A program made the translations under genes and the position numbers. A DNA stretch of 64,000 nucleotides from Acidiflorens sp963841945 (lineage in GTDB: Bacteria; Acidobacteriota; Terriglobia; Terriglobales; Acidobacteriaceae): NCBI GenBank assembly GCA_963841945.1, contig CAWJFC010000008.1, positions 62,001 through 126,000 of the forward strand. The letters run 5' to 3'. Below the pieces are notes generated by a model. That model was not told the DNA's origin. It did no database searches and was given only the letters and a program-made list of their open reading frames with translations. Positions 17,357 through 25,665 of this stretch are shown here, one piece after another (positions within the stretch are counted from its first letter, which is position 1; every line of letters begins with the position of its first letter).

Positions 17357-19435
17357 GTGCTGGTTCGAACAGTCGGTGCTTCACTTCTTTTGGCGGCAAT
17401 TTCAGTCCTCGCAGCGTGCGGGGGCAGCACTTTTAACGTCCAAAATCCTCCGCCGCCTCCGCCGCAGAATGTAACGATAACGTTCTCCACCCCGCCGCCC
17501 ACCGGCATTTCTCTCAACGCAAGCGCAACTTTGTCGGCAACTGTCGCCAACGACCCTACGAACGCCGGTGTCGACTGGGCACTGACGTGCCCCAGCCAGG
17601 GTAGCTTCGGCTGTGGCTCGCTCAGTGCAGCACACACGGCGAGCGGTCAATCAATTACATTCACTCCTCCCGTAGCGTTCAATGGTAATACGGATGCTGT
17701 AACCATCGTGGCATACGCCACAGCTACCCACTCCGCGAATGTCTTGGCCCCGATCGTTGTAACTGCGTTCGGCAGCGTTCTTCAGGGCACATATGTCTTC
17801 CAGATAAAAGGAACCGACTCTACCTTTTCTTCCGGCTATCCTTATCAGTTGACCGGTCAGGTCTATCTCGACGGCAACGGTAATATCGCGTCCCCGACCG
17901 GCGGCGGTAGCGCGGGCCAACAGACAGTCAATACCTTCGACGTCAATTCAAACCTCGATTCCACAACCAGCCAAATCACAGCCGGAACCTACTTTGTCGG
18001 CACCGATGGGCGAGGCTCTTTGATTGTTGATACCACGGACGGAAGCGGAGACACCATCGAAGAAGATTTCAGTCTGGTCGTGAACTCAAGTTCCCGGGCC
18101 TCGATCGCGCAGCTGTCCGGTACATTGACCAATAGCCAAGGATCGACAACCCTTGCCCAATCGGGTTCCGGCACGTTGCAGCTTCAGGATCCGTCGGCGA
18201 TTAACACCTTACCATCCAGGGGATTCGCCTTCGTCGCCAGTGGCACCGACTCGTCTACCACGCCCATCGTCTACGGCGGTATCATCAACATCGATTTCCC
18301 CACCGGGATATCGGGAAGCGGCACACTTACCGATCAGGGTTATAACGGCGCATTTACCAGCTGCTCGTCTACAAAGGGTTTTGCCGGCTCATCCGTCTCA
18401 TCCACGGGAACAGCAGGTGTAATCAACCTTAACTTAGTCACGACCTGCACTGGTTTTGGCCCCACCCAAATCACGGGCTACATAATCGATTCAGCTCATA
18501 TACAGCTGATCGAGACCGACGGTTCCTTTCTTACTGCGGGTCTAGCGGTTGGCCAGGGCTCTGCGACCGGCTCATTTACGTCATTCTCTGGCACTTACCT
18601 ATTTGACTCTGTCGGTGTTGATTTGACGAGCTTACTTCCATCTTCGCTGACGTCTGTATCTGTGGTAACTGCCGACACCAACGGCGACATAACGGGGGGA
18701 TATACCGACACGGCATTCTTTAACAATGCGGATGGCAACCCCGTTCTCGTAAGTTCGCAAACTACCGGAACTTACCAGCTCGACAATAAGGGGATTGGTC
18801 GCGTCCATCTCAGATATATCCCTGCCCCCGCGCCGTTCTTCGATCCCAGTCTTGTGCTGTATCTCACAGCTCCGGCGGGCACTCCCGGTGCGCCGGCGTT
18901 GGCCCTTTATTCAGCTGCCGCCAATCAGCTCTACCCCGCCCTCGGAGCGGGAGTCGCTTATCCACAAACGCAACCGGCCGCCTCACTTTCTTTGGGCAAC
19001 GGGGAAGAATACAGCTTCCTCCTGACCCAACAGAACGGATCGGAGAGCGACGGCTCTGGTCAACTGACTGCCACTTCCATGGTCGGCCAAGGAGGAACTC
19101 TCTCCGGTCTGGTGGATGACTTTAATAACGGCTTTGCGGTTGCCCCATGGGCTTTCACCGGAGCATTCGCCTGTCCTCAAGGTGCCGGTTCTTGCCCGGA
19201 TTCATTTGGACGTTTCTCCGCCAGCAGTTTTACAATCGACGGCACTCTTTCCGCCGTCGACTATTTTCTGATCGATCAAAACAATGGTTTCTTCATCGAA
19301 ACCGACGTCCTCGATTCGTTCCAGCTCACACTCGGCTCCTTCACCGAGCGCTGCGATGTGACAATCGCCGGCAACTGTCAAGCGGCCTCGGGAAACACGA
19401 AGAAGCACGTCAGGAAGAAGCGCGGCGCGAAGTGA
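17357..19435 (+). CDS. surface lipoprotein with Ig-like N-terminus, unknown function
   Basis: I chose the GTG at 17357, which has GAGGAG 7 bp upstream. This gives 692 residues with a compact lipoprotein signal (SLLLAAISVLAACGG). The TTG at 17321 would extend it by 12 residues and abut the previous stop. A proline linker (QNPPPPPPQNV) precedes an Ig-like domain (FSTPPPTGISLNASATLSATV). Then come repeated beta units of about 100-130 residues of the form GTYVFQIKGTDS, LSGTLTNSQGSTTLAQ, RGFAFVASGTDS and GTYLFDSVG. The tail is basic (KKHVRKKRGAK), unusual for a lipoprotein. It completes the receptor-lipoprotein-lipoprotein run. Function not recognised. Confidence 0.72.
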   Translation: MLVRTVGASLLLAAISVLAACGGSTFNVQNPPPPPPQNVTITFSTPPPTGISLNASATLSATVANDPTNAGVDWALTCPSQGSFGCGSLSAAHTASGQSITFTPPVAFNGNTDAVTIVAYATATHSANVLAPIVVTAFGSVLQGTYVFQIKGTDSTFSSGYPYQLTGQVYLDGNGNIASPTGGGSAGQQTVNTFDVNSNLDSTTSQITAGTYFVGTDGRGSLIVDTTDGSGDTIEEDFSLVVNSSSRASIAQLSGTLTNSQGSTTLAQSGSGTLQLQDPSAINTLPSRGFAFVASGTDSSTTPIVYGGIINIDFPTGISGSGTLTDQGYNGAFTSCSSTKGFAGSSVSSTGTAGVINLNLVTTCTGFGPTQITGYIIDSAHIQLIETDGSFLTAGLAVGQGSATGSFTSFSGTYLFDSVGVDLTSLLPSSLTSVSVVTADTNGDITGGYTDTAFFNNADGNPVLVSSQTTGTYQLDNKGIGRVHLRYIPAPAPFFDPSLVLYLTAPAGTPGAPALALYSAAANQLYPALGAGVAYPQTQPAASLSLGNGEEYSFLLTQQNGSESDGSGQLTATSMVGQGGTLSGLVDDFNNGFAVAPWAFTGAFACPQGAGSCPDSFGRFSASSFTIDGTLSAVDYFLIDQNNGFFIETDVLDSFQLTLGSFTERCDVTIAGNCQAASGNTKKHVRKKRGAK

Positions 19436-19576
19436 CGCACAAGCGGCCAACAGAGTTCGTCTTCGCGCAAATTAACCCTCCTTTAACACTAGCGCAACAT
19501 TCCAGCAACACGGCCCCTTTAGTGTCGCACTGTCGGTTTCCCATTCTAAAAATAGCCATTTCTTTCTCTTAGGCAC

Positions 19577-20302
19577 ATGTACTCCCTGGAGTCTGTAGAC
19601 AATCCGCGTCACCCGGATCTCATTTATGTCGTCGAAGACGATATCGACGTCTCTCGCCTCATTGAACATAACCTGCGCACCGCCGGATTCGACGTTTCCA
19701 CTTTTTTCTCCGGCACACCGGTCGTTCCTTCGGCCACTCTTCTCCCCCCTTCGCTGTTTCTCCTCGATATCATGCTGCCGGAAATGAACGGCTTCGACCT
19801 CTGTCGCCAGATTCGTCAACACGAACAGCTCGGTAAGACGCCGATTATCTTTCTTTCCGCCCGCACCCAGGAAATGGATCGTCTGCAGGCCTTCGACGCC
19901 GGTGGTGACGGCTATATCACAAAACCATTTAGTCCCCGCGAGCTCATTGCGCGCATTCGTAACATTTTGCGGACCGAGAAGGAGGCGCCTCTCCGCGAAC
20001 TGATTCAGCTCGGCGAACTCGAAATCGACATTGCTTCCATGACCGTCAGCGTGCAGGGCAAGCAGGTTCAGACCACCGTCCGCGAGTTCAGGTTGCTCGA
20101 GTATCTCGTCCGCCATCGTGGACGCGTGTTCACTCGCGATCAGCTTCTTGATGCCGTGTGGAAGGAAGGTTCTTTCGTCACGCCACGTTCCATCGACGTT
20201 TTTGTGCGTCGGCTGCGTGAGAAAATTGAACGTGATCCCCGCCATCCGCGCTATCTCAAAACACTGCGAGGAATTGGTTACCGCTTTGAGGCGGGACGCT
20301 GA
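19577..20302 (+). CDS. OmpR/PhoB-family response regulator
   Basis: A 241-residue two-domain regulator. The receiver domain (about 1-125) has VVEDD near the N-terminus, phospho-acceptor Asp in LFLLDIMLPEMNG, FLSARTQ and the conserved Lys in GYITKPFSPRELIARI. The C-terminal winged helix carries TVREFRLLEYLVRHRGRVFTRDQLLDAVW and RSIDVFVRRLREKIE...LRGIGYRFE, typical of PhoB/OmpR DNA-binding domains. No histidine kinase gene is next to it, so its partner is encoded elsewhere. It lies 141 bp after the lipoprotein operon and could regulate it, but that is guesswork. Confidence 0.92.
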   Translation: MYSLESVDNPRHPDLIYVVEDDIDVSRLIEHNLRTAGFDVSTFFSGTPVVPSATLLPPSLFLLDIMLPEMNGFDLCRQIRQHEQLGKTPIIFLSARTQEMDRLQAFDAGGDGYITKPFSPRELIARIRNILRTEKEAPLRELIQLGELEIDIASMTVSVQGKQVQTTVREFRLLEYLVRHRGRVFTRDQLLDAVWKEGSFVTPRSIDVFVRRLREKIERDPRHPRYLKTLRGIGYRFEAGR

Positions 20303-20338
20303 TCAGGTTACTTGCAGCGCCTCACTCGCCGGCGGTTG

Positions 20339-20476
20339 ATGATGCACGATCGCGTTGAAAATGCAGCCGCTGCGCGTGTCGCAAACATTCTGTTCTATCT
20401 CTTCTTGATTTTCCTCCTTTCGGCGCTGGTCATGGGTATCGTCCGTCGGGGCACAATCGCCTTTGTCCCTTCTTAA
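20339..20476 (+). CDS. small single-span membrane protein (hypothetical)
   Basis: A 45-codon frame starts with two ATGs and encodes a soluble N-terminus (MMHDRVENAAAARVAN) and one hydrophobic span (ILFYLFLIFLLSALVMGIV), followed by RR and a short tail, which fits N-out or N-in single-pass topology. There is no strong ribosome site, only GGCGG. It follows the response regulator by 36 bp. Conservation would be needed to confirm it. Confidence 0.4.
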   Translation: MMHDRVENAAAARVANILFYLFLIFLLSALVMGIVRRGTIAFVPS

Positions 20477-20510
20477 AATCGTCCGCCCCGTCGGCGCTCC
20501 ACTTTCTTAC

Positions 20511-20538
20511 GTGGTTACCCGTAGGTGGTTACCCGTAG
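20511..20538. repeat. perfect 14-bp tandem duplication
   Basis: GTGGTTACCCGTAG occurs twice back to back in the gap between the small membrane protein and the zinc-finger mini-protein. It may be a recent slippage or a regulator-binding direct repeat. Confidence 0.7.
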
Positions 20539-20718
20539 CTGAATTACACATAGAAAGACATCTGTACCAAACCGTGTCACGGGCCACCAAGCTTCTCTCT
20601 TCCTACCGAGCGCCAGTGCACCTTCTAGAGACTCGACCCGATACCAGCCATGAAGCGGTAAGTCTACAGTCGAGTAGATGGCAGGACTTCAGTGCAGGAC
20701 GAGAGGAGAAAGAACAAA

Positions 20719-20901
20719 ATGGATCAGGAGCAAGGCAATCAAGCCGAGCAAAGCTGTTCAGTTTGCAATCAACATTTCAGCAGTGATCATGAATTGCGGG
20801 ACCATCAGCAGACGGCTCACGCTGAGCGCGGAAAGCAGCAACCTGGATCGACACGAATCGACCAGCCAGATCAGGGTGACAAACAGGAACGCGTCGCCTG
20901 A
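20719..20901 (+). CDS. C2H2 zinc-finger mini-protein
   Basis: A 60-residue protein. Its middle reads CSVCNQHFSSDHELRDHQ followed by QTAH, a C-x2-C-x12-H-x5-H pattern matching a single classical C2H2 finger, with hydrophobic F and L at the usual core places. The flanks are polar and disordered (QEQGNQAEQS; STRIDQPDQGDKQERVA). The ATG at 20719 has GGAG 9 bp upstream. It precedes the CsbD gene by 49 bp, which points to stress-related expression. Single-finger proteins are rare in bacteria; nucleic-acid or protein binding is possible but unproven. Confidence 0.7.
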   Translation: MDQEQGNQAEQSCSVCNQHFSSDHELRDHQQTAHAERGKQQPGSTRIDQPDQGDKQERVA

Positions 20902-20950
20902 CTCTTCTTCAACTGAACCTCAAACCATCAATTTCACGGAGGATTTCTGA

Positions 20951-21199
20951 ATGAATAAGGATCGAGTAGAAGGTAAGATGAAAGATGTCGCTGGGCGAGT
21001 GGAACGCCAGGCCGGTGAGTGGACCGACAACGAAAAAATGCAGGTCCATGGCACGGCGAAACAGGTCGAAGGTAAGGTGCAGAATGCGGCCGGCAAGCTG
21101 AAGGATGCCGGCAAAGACGCGCTCAAGCGTTCGCAGGCGGAGCAGGAAGAATCCGCGGACATTGAAAAATCGAAAGAGCGCCGCCGCAACGTCGCCTAA
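20951..21199 (+). CDS. CsbD-family stress protein
   Basis: An 82-residue, highly charged soluble protein with the CsbD pattern: NKDRVEGKMKDVAGRVERQ and VHGTAKQVEGKVQNAAGKLKDAGKD, that is two related KxxxGxxKxxxGKxxxD-type segments. CsbD proteins are induced by general stress in many bacteria, and their molecular role is unknown. GGAGG precedes the ATG by 8 bp, and a strong terminator follows the gene. Confidence 0.9.
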   Translation: MNKDRVEGKMKDVAGRVERQAGEWTDNEKMQVHGTAKQVEGKVQNAAGKLKDAGKDALKRSQAEQEESADIEKSKERRRNVA

Positions 21200-21214
21200 C
21201 CTCTAATACTCACT

Positions 21215-21245
21215 CGGGCGGAGCCTTTCCTCCGCCCGTTCGTTT
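21215..21245 (+). terminator. terminator after the CsbD gene
   Basis: A 9-bp perfect GC-rich stem (21215-21223 with 21230-21238) has a 6-nt loop and is followed by TTCGTTT. It begins 15 bp past the stop codon. Confidence 0.8.
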
Positions 21246-21321
21246 GCAGGGTAATCGGGATTCCACCGTATTGCCGGGTTATCCCTTCCCTGCTACCTTT
21301 TGGTTGGAGTGCGTGTGACCT

Positions 21322-21702
21322 TTGATTAGAATTTTATTGGCGGACGATAATCCGGCGGTACGTCGCTATCTGCGAGGTTTGCTCGAGCAGCAGGAGGGAT
21401 GGCGCGTCTGCGATGAAGTAAGCGACGGCGCCGAAGCCGTCCAACGGTTTGAGCTCGGGCATCATGATCTCATCGTCCTCGACTTCCAAATGCCCCAGAT
21501 GAATGGTTTGGAAGCTGCGAGGCGCATCATTCGAGAATCTCCCACCACCCCGATCCTCATGGTCACCCTCTACCTATCCAAACAGCTGGCTGTCGAGGCC
21601 CGGAAGGTGGGCATTAAGGGCACTTGCGCGAAGACCCACATCAGTTGCGTTGTGGATGCGGTTTCGGCATTGCTTCGTGAAGAAACATATTTCCTCCACT
21701 GA
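21322..21702 (+). CDS. stand-alone receiver domain protein
   Basis: A 126-residue response-regulator receiver with no output domain. It shows RILLADDN, the phospho-acceptor Asp in LIVLDFQMPQMNG, MVTL in place of the usual (M/L)(T/S)(A/G) stretch, and the conserved Lys in KGTCAKTHI. The start appears to be TTG at 21322 with a GGAG about 12 bp upstream; no ATG is available near it. It is the first of three receiver genes in a row on this strand. A lone receiver could be a phosphate sink or relay (CheY/Spo0F-like). Confidence 0.8.
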   Translation: MIRILLADDNPAVRRYLRGLLEQQEGWRVCDEVSDGAEAVQRFELGHHDLIVLDFQMPQMNGLEAARRIIRESPTTPILMVTLYLSKQLAVEARKVGIKGTCAKTHISCVVDAVSALLREETYFLH

Positions 21703-21984
21703 GTGGCTCCCTTTTTTCGAGGTCAGCTTTTCTGCCCGGTGCAACTACAGCATTCGCTGTATTCGGCAAAAAACAACTCTTTGGTACCTTATTCCCTGCG
21801 GAGGCAGTTGCTTGTTTACGTGTAAGCGGTTTGCCGGTACACCGGGCGGGATGAACCACGATTCGGATCCTTGCCAGATTGCGGTTGGGAAAGGCGATCC
21901 AACGAAGATAAAAAGTGTTCGCGCGCGAAATCTGCAATCGCAAACCATCTGCTTCCGGCCACCTCCACTCCATTGGAACGTCTT

Positions 21985-22392
21985 ATGAAACTTCGCATTT
22001 TGGTGGTGGATGACCACCCCATGGTTCGGCGAGGATTAAGGAACCTGCTCGGTTCTCATGCTGGATGGGAAGTGGTCGATGAAGCGGTGGATGGAGTTGA
22101 AGCGGTAGACAAGTCAGGTCAGTTGTCGCCGGATGTGGTGATTCTCGATTTAAGCATGCCAAGAATGAGCGGATTGGAAGCCTGCCGGCTGATTCGCCGG
22201 AACCTTCCGCAGAGTGAAGTTTTGATCGTAACGCAACATGATTCACCGCAGATGATGCGGGAAGCAGGCGACGCGGGAGCGAGAGGGTACGTCGTCAAGT
22301 CGAACATCGCTCGGGATCTGGTCAAAGCAGTTGAGGCCACAAGTGAACACAGGCCCTTCGGCTGGGACATCGGTCCATCGCGTTCCAATTGA
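21985..22392 (+). CDS. stand-alone receiver domain protein (NarL-type receiver without HTH)
   Basis: This 135-residue protein begins KLRILVVDDHPMVRRGL, with acceptor Asp in VVILDLSMPRMSG and the conserved Lys in GYVVKSNIARDLVKAVEA. These are the receiver features of the NarL/FixJ group, but the frame stops right after the receiver where a LuxR-type helix-turn-helix would follow. The last residues (RPFGWDIGPSRSN) do not look like a linker to an output domain. It shares its opening with the next gene, so the two look like paralogues, one having lost or never had the DNA-binding domain. Confidence 0.8.
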   Translation: MKLRILVVDDHPMVRRGLRNLLGSHAGWEVVDEAVDGVEAVDKSGQLSPDVVILDLSMPRMSGLEACRLIRRNLPQSEVLIVTQHDSPQMMREAGDAGARGYVVKSNIARDLVKAVEATSEHRPFGWDIGPSRSN

Positions 22393-22459
22393 TACCAAAG
22401 CGCTGGACTTTTTGTCGGATTGTACAATTCTCACAAGTTTTGATCTCTCGGAGGTAGCC

Positions 22460-23161
22460 ATGAAACTGCGGATTCTGGTTGCGGATGATCATGAAGTGGT
22501 GCGCCGCGGATTGTGTACGCTCCTGCAAGCGCGTGAAGGATGGGAAATCTGCGGAGAAGCCGCCGATGGCCGTGAAGCCGTCGAGAAAGCAAAAGCCCTC
22601 AAACCTGACGTCGTTATTCTCGACATCGGCATGCCCAACCTCAATGGTCTGGCTGCAACCCGCCAGCTCTTGCAGCACGATGCCAGCTACAAAATCATTG
22701 TGTTGACCATCACCGATGCCGACCAGGTGATTCGCGAAGCTCTGGACGCTGGCGCGCGGGGCTTCGTGCTCAAGTCCGACGCCGCCCGCGATCTGGTTTC
22801 CGCAGTGGAAGCGCTCCAGCGCAATCGCATGTTTTTCACGCCGCGGGTCAATGAAATGGTCTTGGCCGGCTTCTTGGACAAAGGACACAACATCTCAAAA
22901 GGAGAGGTTCCGAATTTGCCCAAGCTCACCGCGCGCGAGCATGAGGTGATTCAACTTCTGGCTGAGGGTAAGAGTTCCAAAGAAGTGGCTTGCGTGTTGA
23001 ACCTCAGTACCAAGACCGCCGAAACTCACCGCAGCAACATCATGCGCAAACTGGGTTTTCACTCCATCCGCGATCTGGTGGTATATGCCATTCAGAACAA
23101 TATCATTCAAGTGCAAACGTCCCAGGTCAACCCGGCTGAGACGACTTCCTTGCACTCTTAA
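22460..23161 (+). CDS. NarL/FixJ-family response regulator
   Basis: A 233-residue transcription regulator. The receiver starts MKLRILVADDHEVVRRGL with acceptor Asp in VVILDIGMPNLNG and Lys in GFVLKSDAARDLVSAV. A LuxR-type helix-turn-helix occupies the C-terminus: LTAREHEVIQLLAEGKSSKEVACVLNLS and KTAETHRSNIMRKLGFHS. The ATG at 22460 follows GGAGG by 7 bp. It is the third receiver gene in the array, with no kinase nearby. A perfect inverted repeat follows about 270 bp downstream. Confidence 0.92.
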   Translation: MKLRILVADDHEVVRRGLCTLLQAREGWEICGEAADGREAVEKAKALKPDVVILDIGMPNLNGLAATRQLLQHDASYKIIVLTITDADQVIREALDAGARGFVLKSDAARDLVSAVEALQRNRMFFTPRVNEMVLAGFLDKGHNISKGEVPNLPKLTAREHEVIQLLAEGKSSKEVACVLNLSTKTAETHRSNIMRKLGFHSIRDLVVYAIQNNIIQVQTSQVNPAETTSLHS

Positions 23162-23220
23162 GAACCTTTGCACCAGCCGCTGACCTGGCAGGCTGCGAAA
23201 AAGAGTCTCATCGGGCTCGA

Positions 23221-23346
23221 TTTGGGTGGCTCATGTGGGTGCCGCATTTTGGATGGCGCATGTGGATGCCGTATTGGGGTGGCGCAGCTTTTAGCGTTGC
23301 GATAACTACCTTGCCTTGAATACGGCTTTAGCCGCTGAGGCGAGAC
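23221..23346. repeat. dispersed GGGTGGCGCAGC-type intergenic repeat, degenerate copy
   Basis: The 311-bp gap 23162-23472 holds this block. It starts with two degenerate ~27-bp units (TGGCTCATGTGGGTGCCGCA and TGGCGCATGTGGATGCCGTA). It continues into GGGTGGCGCAGC, GCGATAA and CGGCTTTAGCCGCTGAGGCG. The same building blocks recur near 48525, 51225, 51556, 55780 and 58709. No gene is visible in the gap. Confidence 0.7.
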
Positions 23347-23427
23347 CGCCCGCCCAATACCGGCTTTTCCCGCAGCCTGTGTAGTCTCGCCGCTCCCGGA
23401 GATAACAGCGGATTAGCCATTCGAACC

Positions 23428-23465
23428 AGAGATCGTGCGAAAACCGAATTCTTCGCACGATCTCT
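23428..23465. terminator. perfect 14-bp inverted repeat between convergent genes
   Basis: AGAGATCGTGCGAA at 23428-23441 pairs with 23452-23465 across a 10-nt loop. It lies between the convergent response-regulator and YtxH-type genes, just 8 bp beyond the latter's stop codon at 23473. There is only a short T stretch, so it could be a terminator for the minus-strand gene or a protein-binding palindrome. Confidence 0.6.
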
Positions 23466-23472
23466 CGCCGTT

Positions 23473-23862
23473 TTACCCGTTGGTTCCGGTGGCCGGATAA
23501 TCCTCGCCTTCGTCGGAAGAAAACTGTTTCTTCACCTTCTTGCCAAATACCTGCACCCGGTCGGCGATCACCCCTCGCGTTTCTTCTCCGCTCGCCGGAG
23601 CGATAATCAGCCCGATTCCAATGCCAATGCCGACTCCCGCAGCCAGACTAAGCACATTGCCCAGAATATTGCTGTCTTCTCCCATCAGTGCCTGCGACGC
23701 TCGCCCTACGCGCTCGCTCGCGGTTTGATATTTTTCTTGTGCCATGTCACGAAGATCATTCAGATTGTCGGCTGCCTGGCTTCGTATCTTTCTCGTGGAC
23801 TTGTCCGATTGGTCCAGGACGTAGAGAGTCGTGCCTAACAACAACTTCAGGAACTTATTCAT
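23473..23862 (-). CDS. YtxH-domain (gas-vesicle-protein-like) membrane-associated protein
   Basis: A 129-residue protein with a charged, helical N-terminal half (DQSDKSTRKIRSQAADNLND) and a glycine-zipper hydrophobic span (LAAGVGIGIGIGLIIAPASGEETRG). It ends in an acidic tail. The APxSGxETR motif after the hydrophobic segment is the YtxH signature. The ATG at 23862 has GGAG upstream; the frame extends to 23895 but without a ribosome site. YtxH proteins are stress-associated and of unknown biochemistry. It is followed upstream by another small membrane gene on the same strand. Confidence 0.8.
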   Translation of the reverse strand: MNKFLKLLLGTTLYVLDQSDKSTRKIRSQAADNLNDLRDMAQEKYQTASERVGRASQALMGEDSNILGNVLSLAAGVGIGIGIGLIIAPASGEETRGVIADRVQVFGKKVKKQFSSDEGEDYPATGTNG

Positions 23863-23935
23863 AACATCGTCTCCATTCTTGATATTCATTCTCATGATTC
23901 ACGCTCACAATCCCTATCGGGATCTCATCTCAGGC

Positions 23936-24088
23936 TTATATTGCACCTCTACGTCCGGAGACGAGATTGAAGATCAGGGTGATTACCGCCAGAACCAGCA
24001 GAATATGGATAAATCCGCCCAAGGTATACGACGTAACCATGCCGAGAAGCCACAGGACAAGCAGAACGACGAAGATAGTCCACAGCAT
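23936..24088 (-). CDS. Lmo0937-family small membrane protein
   Basis: A 50-residue protein: MLWTIFVVLLVLWLLGMVTS, then YTLGGFIHILLVLAVITLIF and NLVSGRRGAI. The two hydrophobic spans with a GG(F/L)IH turn match the short Lmo0937-type membrane proteins found widely next to stress genes. The ATG at 24088 has GGGAGG 7 bp upstream, a very good ribosome site. It lies 73 bp upstream of the YtxH-type gene on the same strand, so the two may share a transcript. Function unknown. Confidence 0.8.
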   Translation of the reverse strand: MLWTIFVVLLVLWLLGMVTSYTLGGFIHILLVLAVITLIFNLVSGRRGAI

Positions 24089-24271
24089 TCGCAACACCTC
24101 CCGATGTCAATCGCGAGCTTAGCATTCGAGGTGGCCGGTGCTAATCGGGTCGATACTGTAATCACGAAATCGATTGGCGGTATTGTCAGCCATGTGTTTT
24201 CAACGATGTGCTTTCTGCGCGCCTCCTAGAGGACGAGGGCAAGCCTGCATTCCTTGCTATCATTCCAAGCG

Positions 24272-25402
24272 ATGAGACCCGCGATCCCGATCAAGTCCGC
24301 GTTCCCGAACTATGCCTTCATAACCTCTTTCTTGTGCCTCTTCCTTATTCTCTGCGGCATTCCCTGCAGCCTGCGCGCGGCCCCGGAACCGCCCTTGCCT
24401 CCGATGCCAGTCGCGGTCTCGAATAGCGCCGTCGCCACCTCATATTCCGGAGAGGTTGGACAGAAGATTTTTTCCTTCATGGGAATTGGCCCCAGGAAAA
24501 CATGGAATGACGTCACCTCCAGCGCCTACGAACTCGATTTGAAATCGCAAAAGTGGATCCAAAGGCGTCCCGTGCCCGGGATGGTGGGTCGTCTGGCGGC
24601 TTCCGCCGTGGCCATTAACGGACAGGTTTTTATTTTCGGCGGCTACCTTCTCGATGGTGACGGTCACGAGACTACGGTCTCTGATCTGAACGTATACGTT
24701 CCGTTTGAAGATCGCTATTACCGCGGAAAGGATCTCCCGGTTCCAGTCGATGATGCAGTCGTGGGCCTGTTTCGCGATCGTTACATCTACGTGGTCGGTG
24801 GCAGATCGAAAGGTGAAGCCGTGCGGAACGTGCAGATTTACGACACCGAGAAAGATACATGGATGCAAGCCACGCCTCTGCCCGGCACCCCCGTCTTCGG
24901 CCACGCTGGTGCGATCGCCGGAAACACGCTGGTCTATGTTGACGGTGCCTATCGCAATCCCGACCCCAAAGGTCCCCGGTACGTCGCGTCCGCCGAGTGC
25001 TGGATGGGGAAGATTCCCACCGGAAAGAACGCTGACATCACCAAAATCGAATGGACCAAACTACCCGAGCATCCAGGCAGCGCCCGATTTCGCATCGCGG
25101 CCGGCGCCGCCCGCGGCGAAAGAAAGGGAGCGAAGATTTATTTCTCCGGCGGCGCTCCCAATCCTTACGACTACAACGGCATCGGATTCGACGGCAACCC
25201 CAGCGAACCTTCAGCCGTAGCCTTCGCCTTCGACCTGAAAAAAGAGAACTGGGAGACGATTGCTGACAATCCCTCCACCGCCCTTATGGATAACCGCAGC
25301 CTTGCCGTAGCCGGCCACGAGTTGGTCATGATAGGCGGAATGGAGAAGGAACAGAAGGTGACCTCCAAGGTTACGGTTGTCAACCTCAAGTCGAGGAAGT
25401 AA
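24272..25402 (+). CDS. secreted kelch-repeat beta-propeller protein
   Basis: A 376-residue exported protein. An N-terminal signal (FITSFLCLFLILCGIPCSLRA) is followed by kelch units recognisable by paired glycines and a later W: QVFIFGGYLLDGDG...Y, RYIYVVGGRSKGEAVRNVQIYDTEKDTW, KIYFSGGAP and ELVMIGGMEKEQ. Five to six blades would close a propeller. The family includes sialic-acid mutarotase and galactose-oxidase-like proteins, but no catalytic residues are evident. The ATG at 24272 was chosen over TTG at 24254. Substrate and partner unknown. Confidence 0.75.
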   Translation: MRPAIPIKSAFPNYAFITSFLCLFLILCGIPCSLRAAPEPPLPPMPVAVSNSAVATSYSGEVGQKIFSFMGIGPRKTWNDVTSSAYELDLKSQKWIQRRPVPGMVGRLAASAVAINGQVFIFGGYLLDGDGHETTVSDLNVYVPFEDRYYRGKDLPVPVDDAVVGLFRDRYIYVVGGRSKGEAVRNVQIYDTEKDTWMQATPLPGTPVFGHAGAIAGNTLVYVDGAYRNPDPKGPRYVASAECWMGKIPTGKNADITKIEWTKLPEHPGSARFRIAAGAARGERKGAKIYFSGGAPNPYDYNGIGFDGNPSEPSAVAFAFDLKKENWETIADNPSTALMDNRSLAVAGHELVMIGGMEKEQKVTSKVTVVNLKSRK

Positions 25403-25665
25403 GCTAAAAGGCGGCTACACGGGCATTTGCAAGGATTCGCGTGTTGAACGCACAAATTGATCGCCCAATCGTCACGGATTCCAGTGACACGAATCACGGC
25501 AGAGCATCCCCCTCAGGCATTGAATAGGAAAGGCCGCAATTCTCGCGGCATTGGTTCAAGGTTCCTCGTGCTTCACGTCGTTCCTGGGCCACGTGGTTCT
25601 CGGTTTTTATCTACGACAAATCGTCGACCAATCCGTTCAGTTCAAAAAACTCGGAGGTTATTTCT

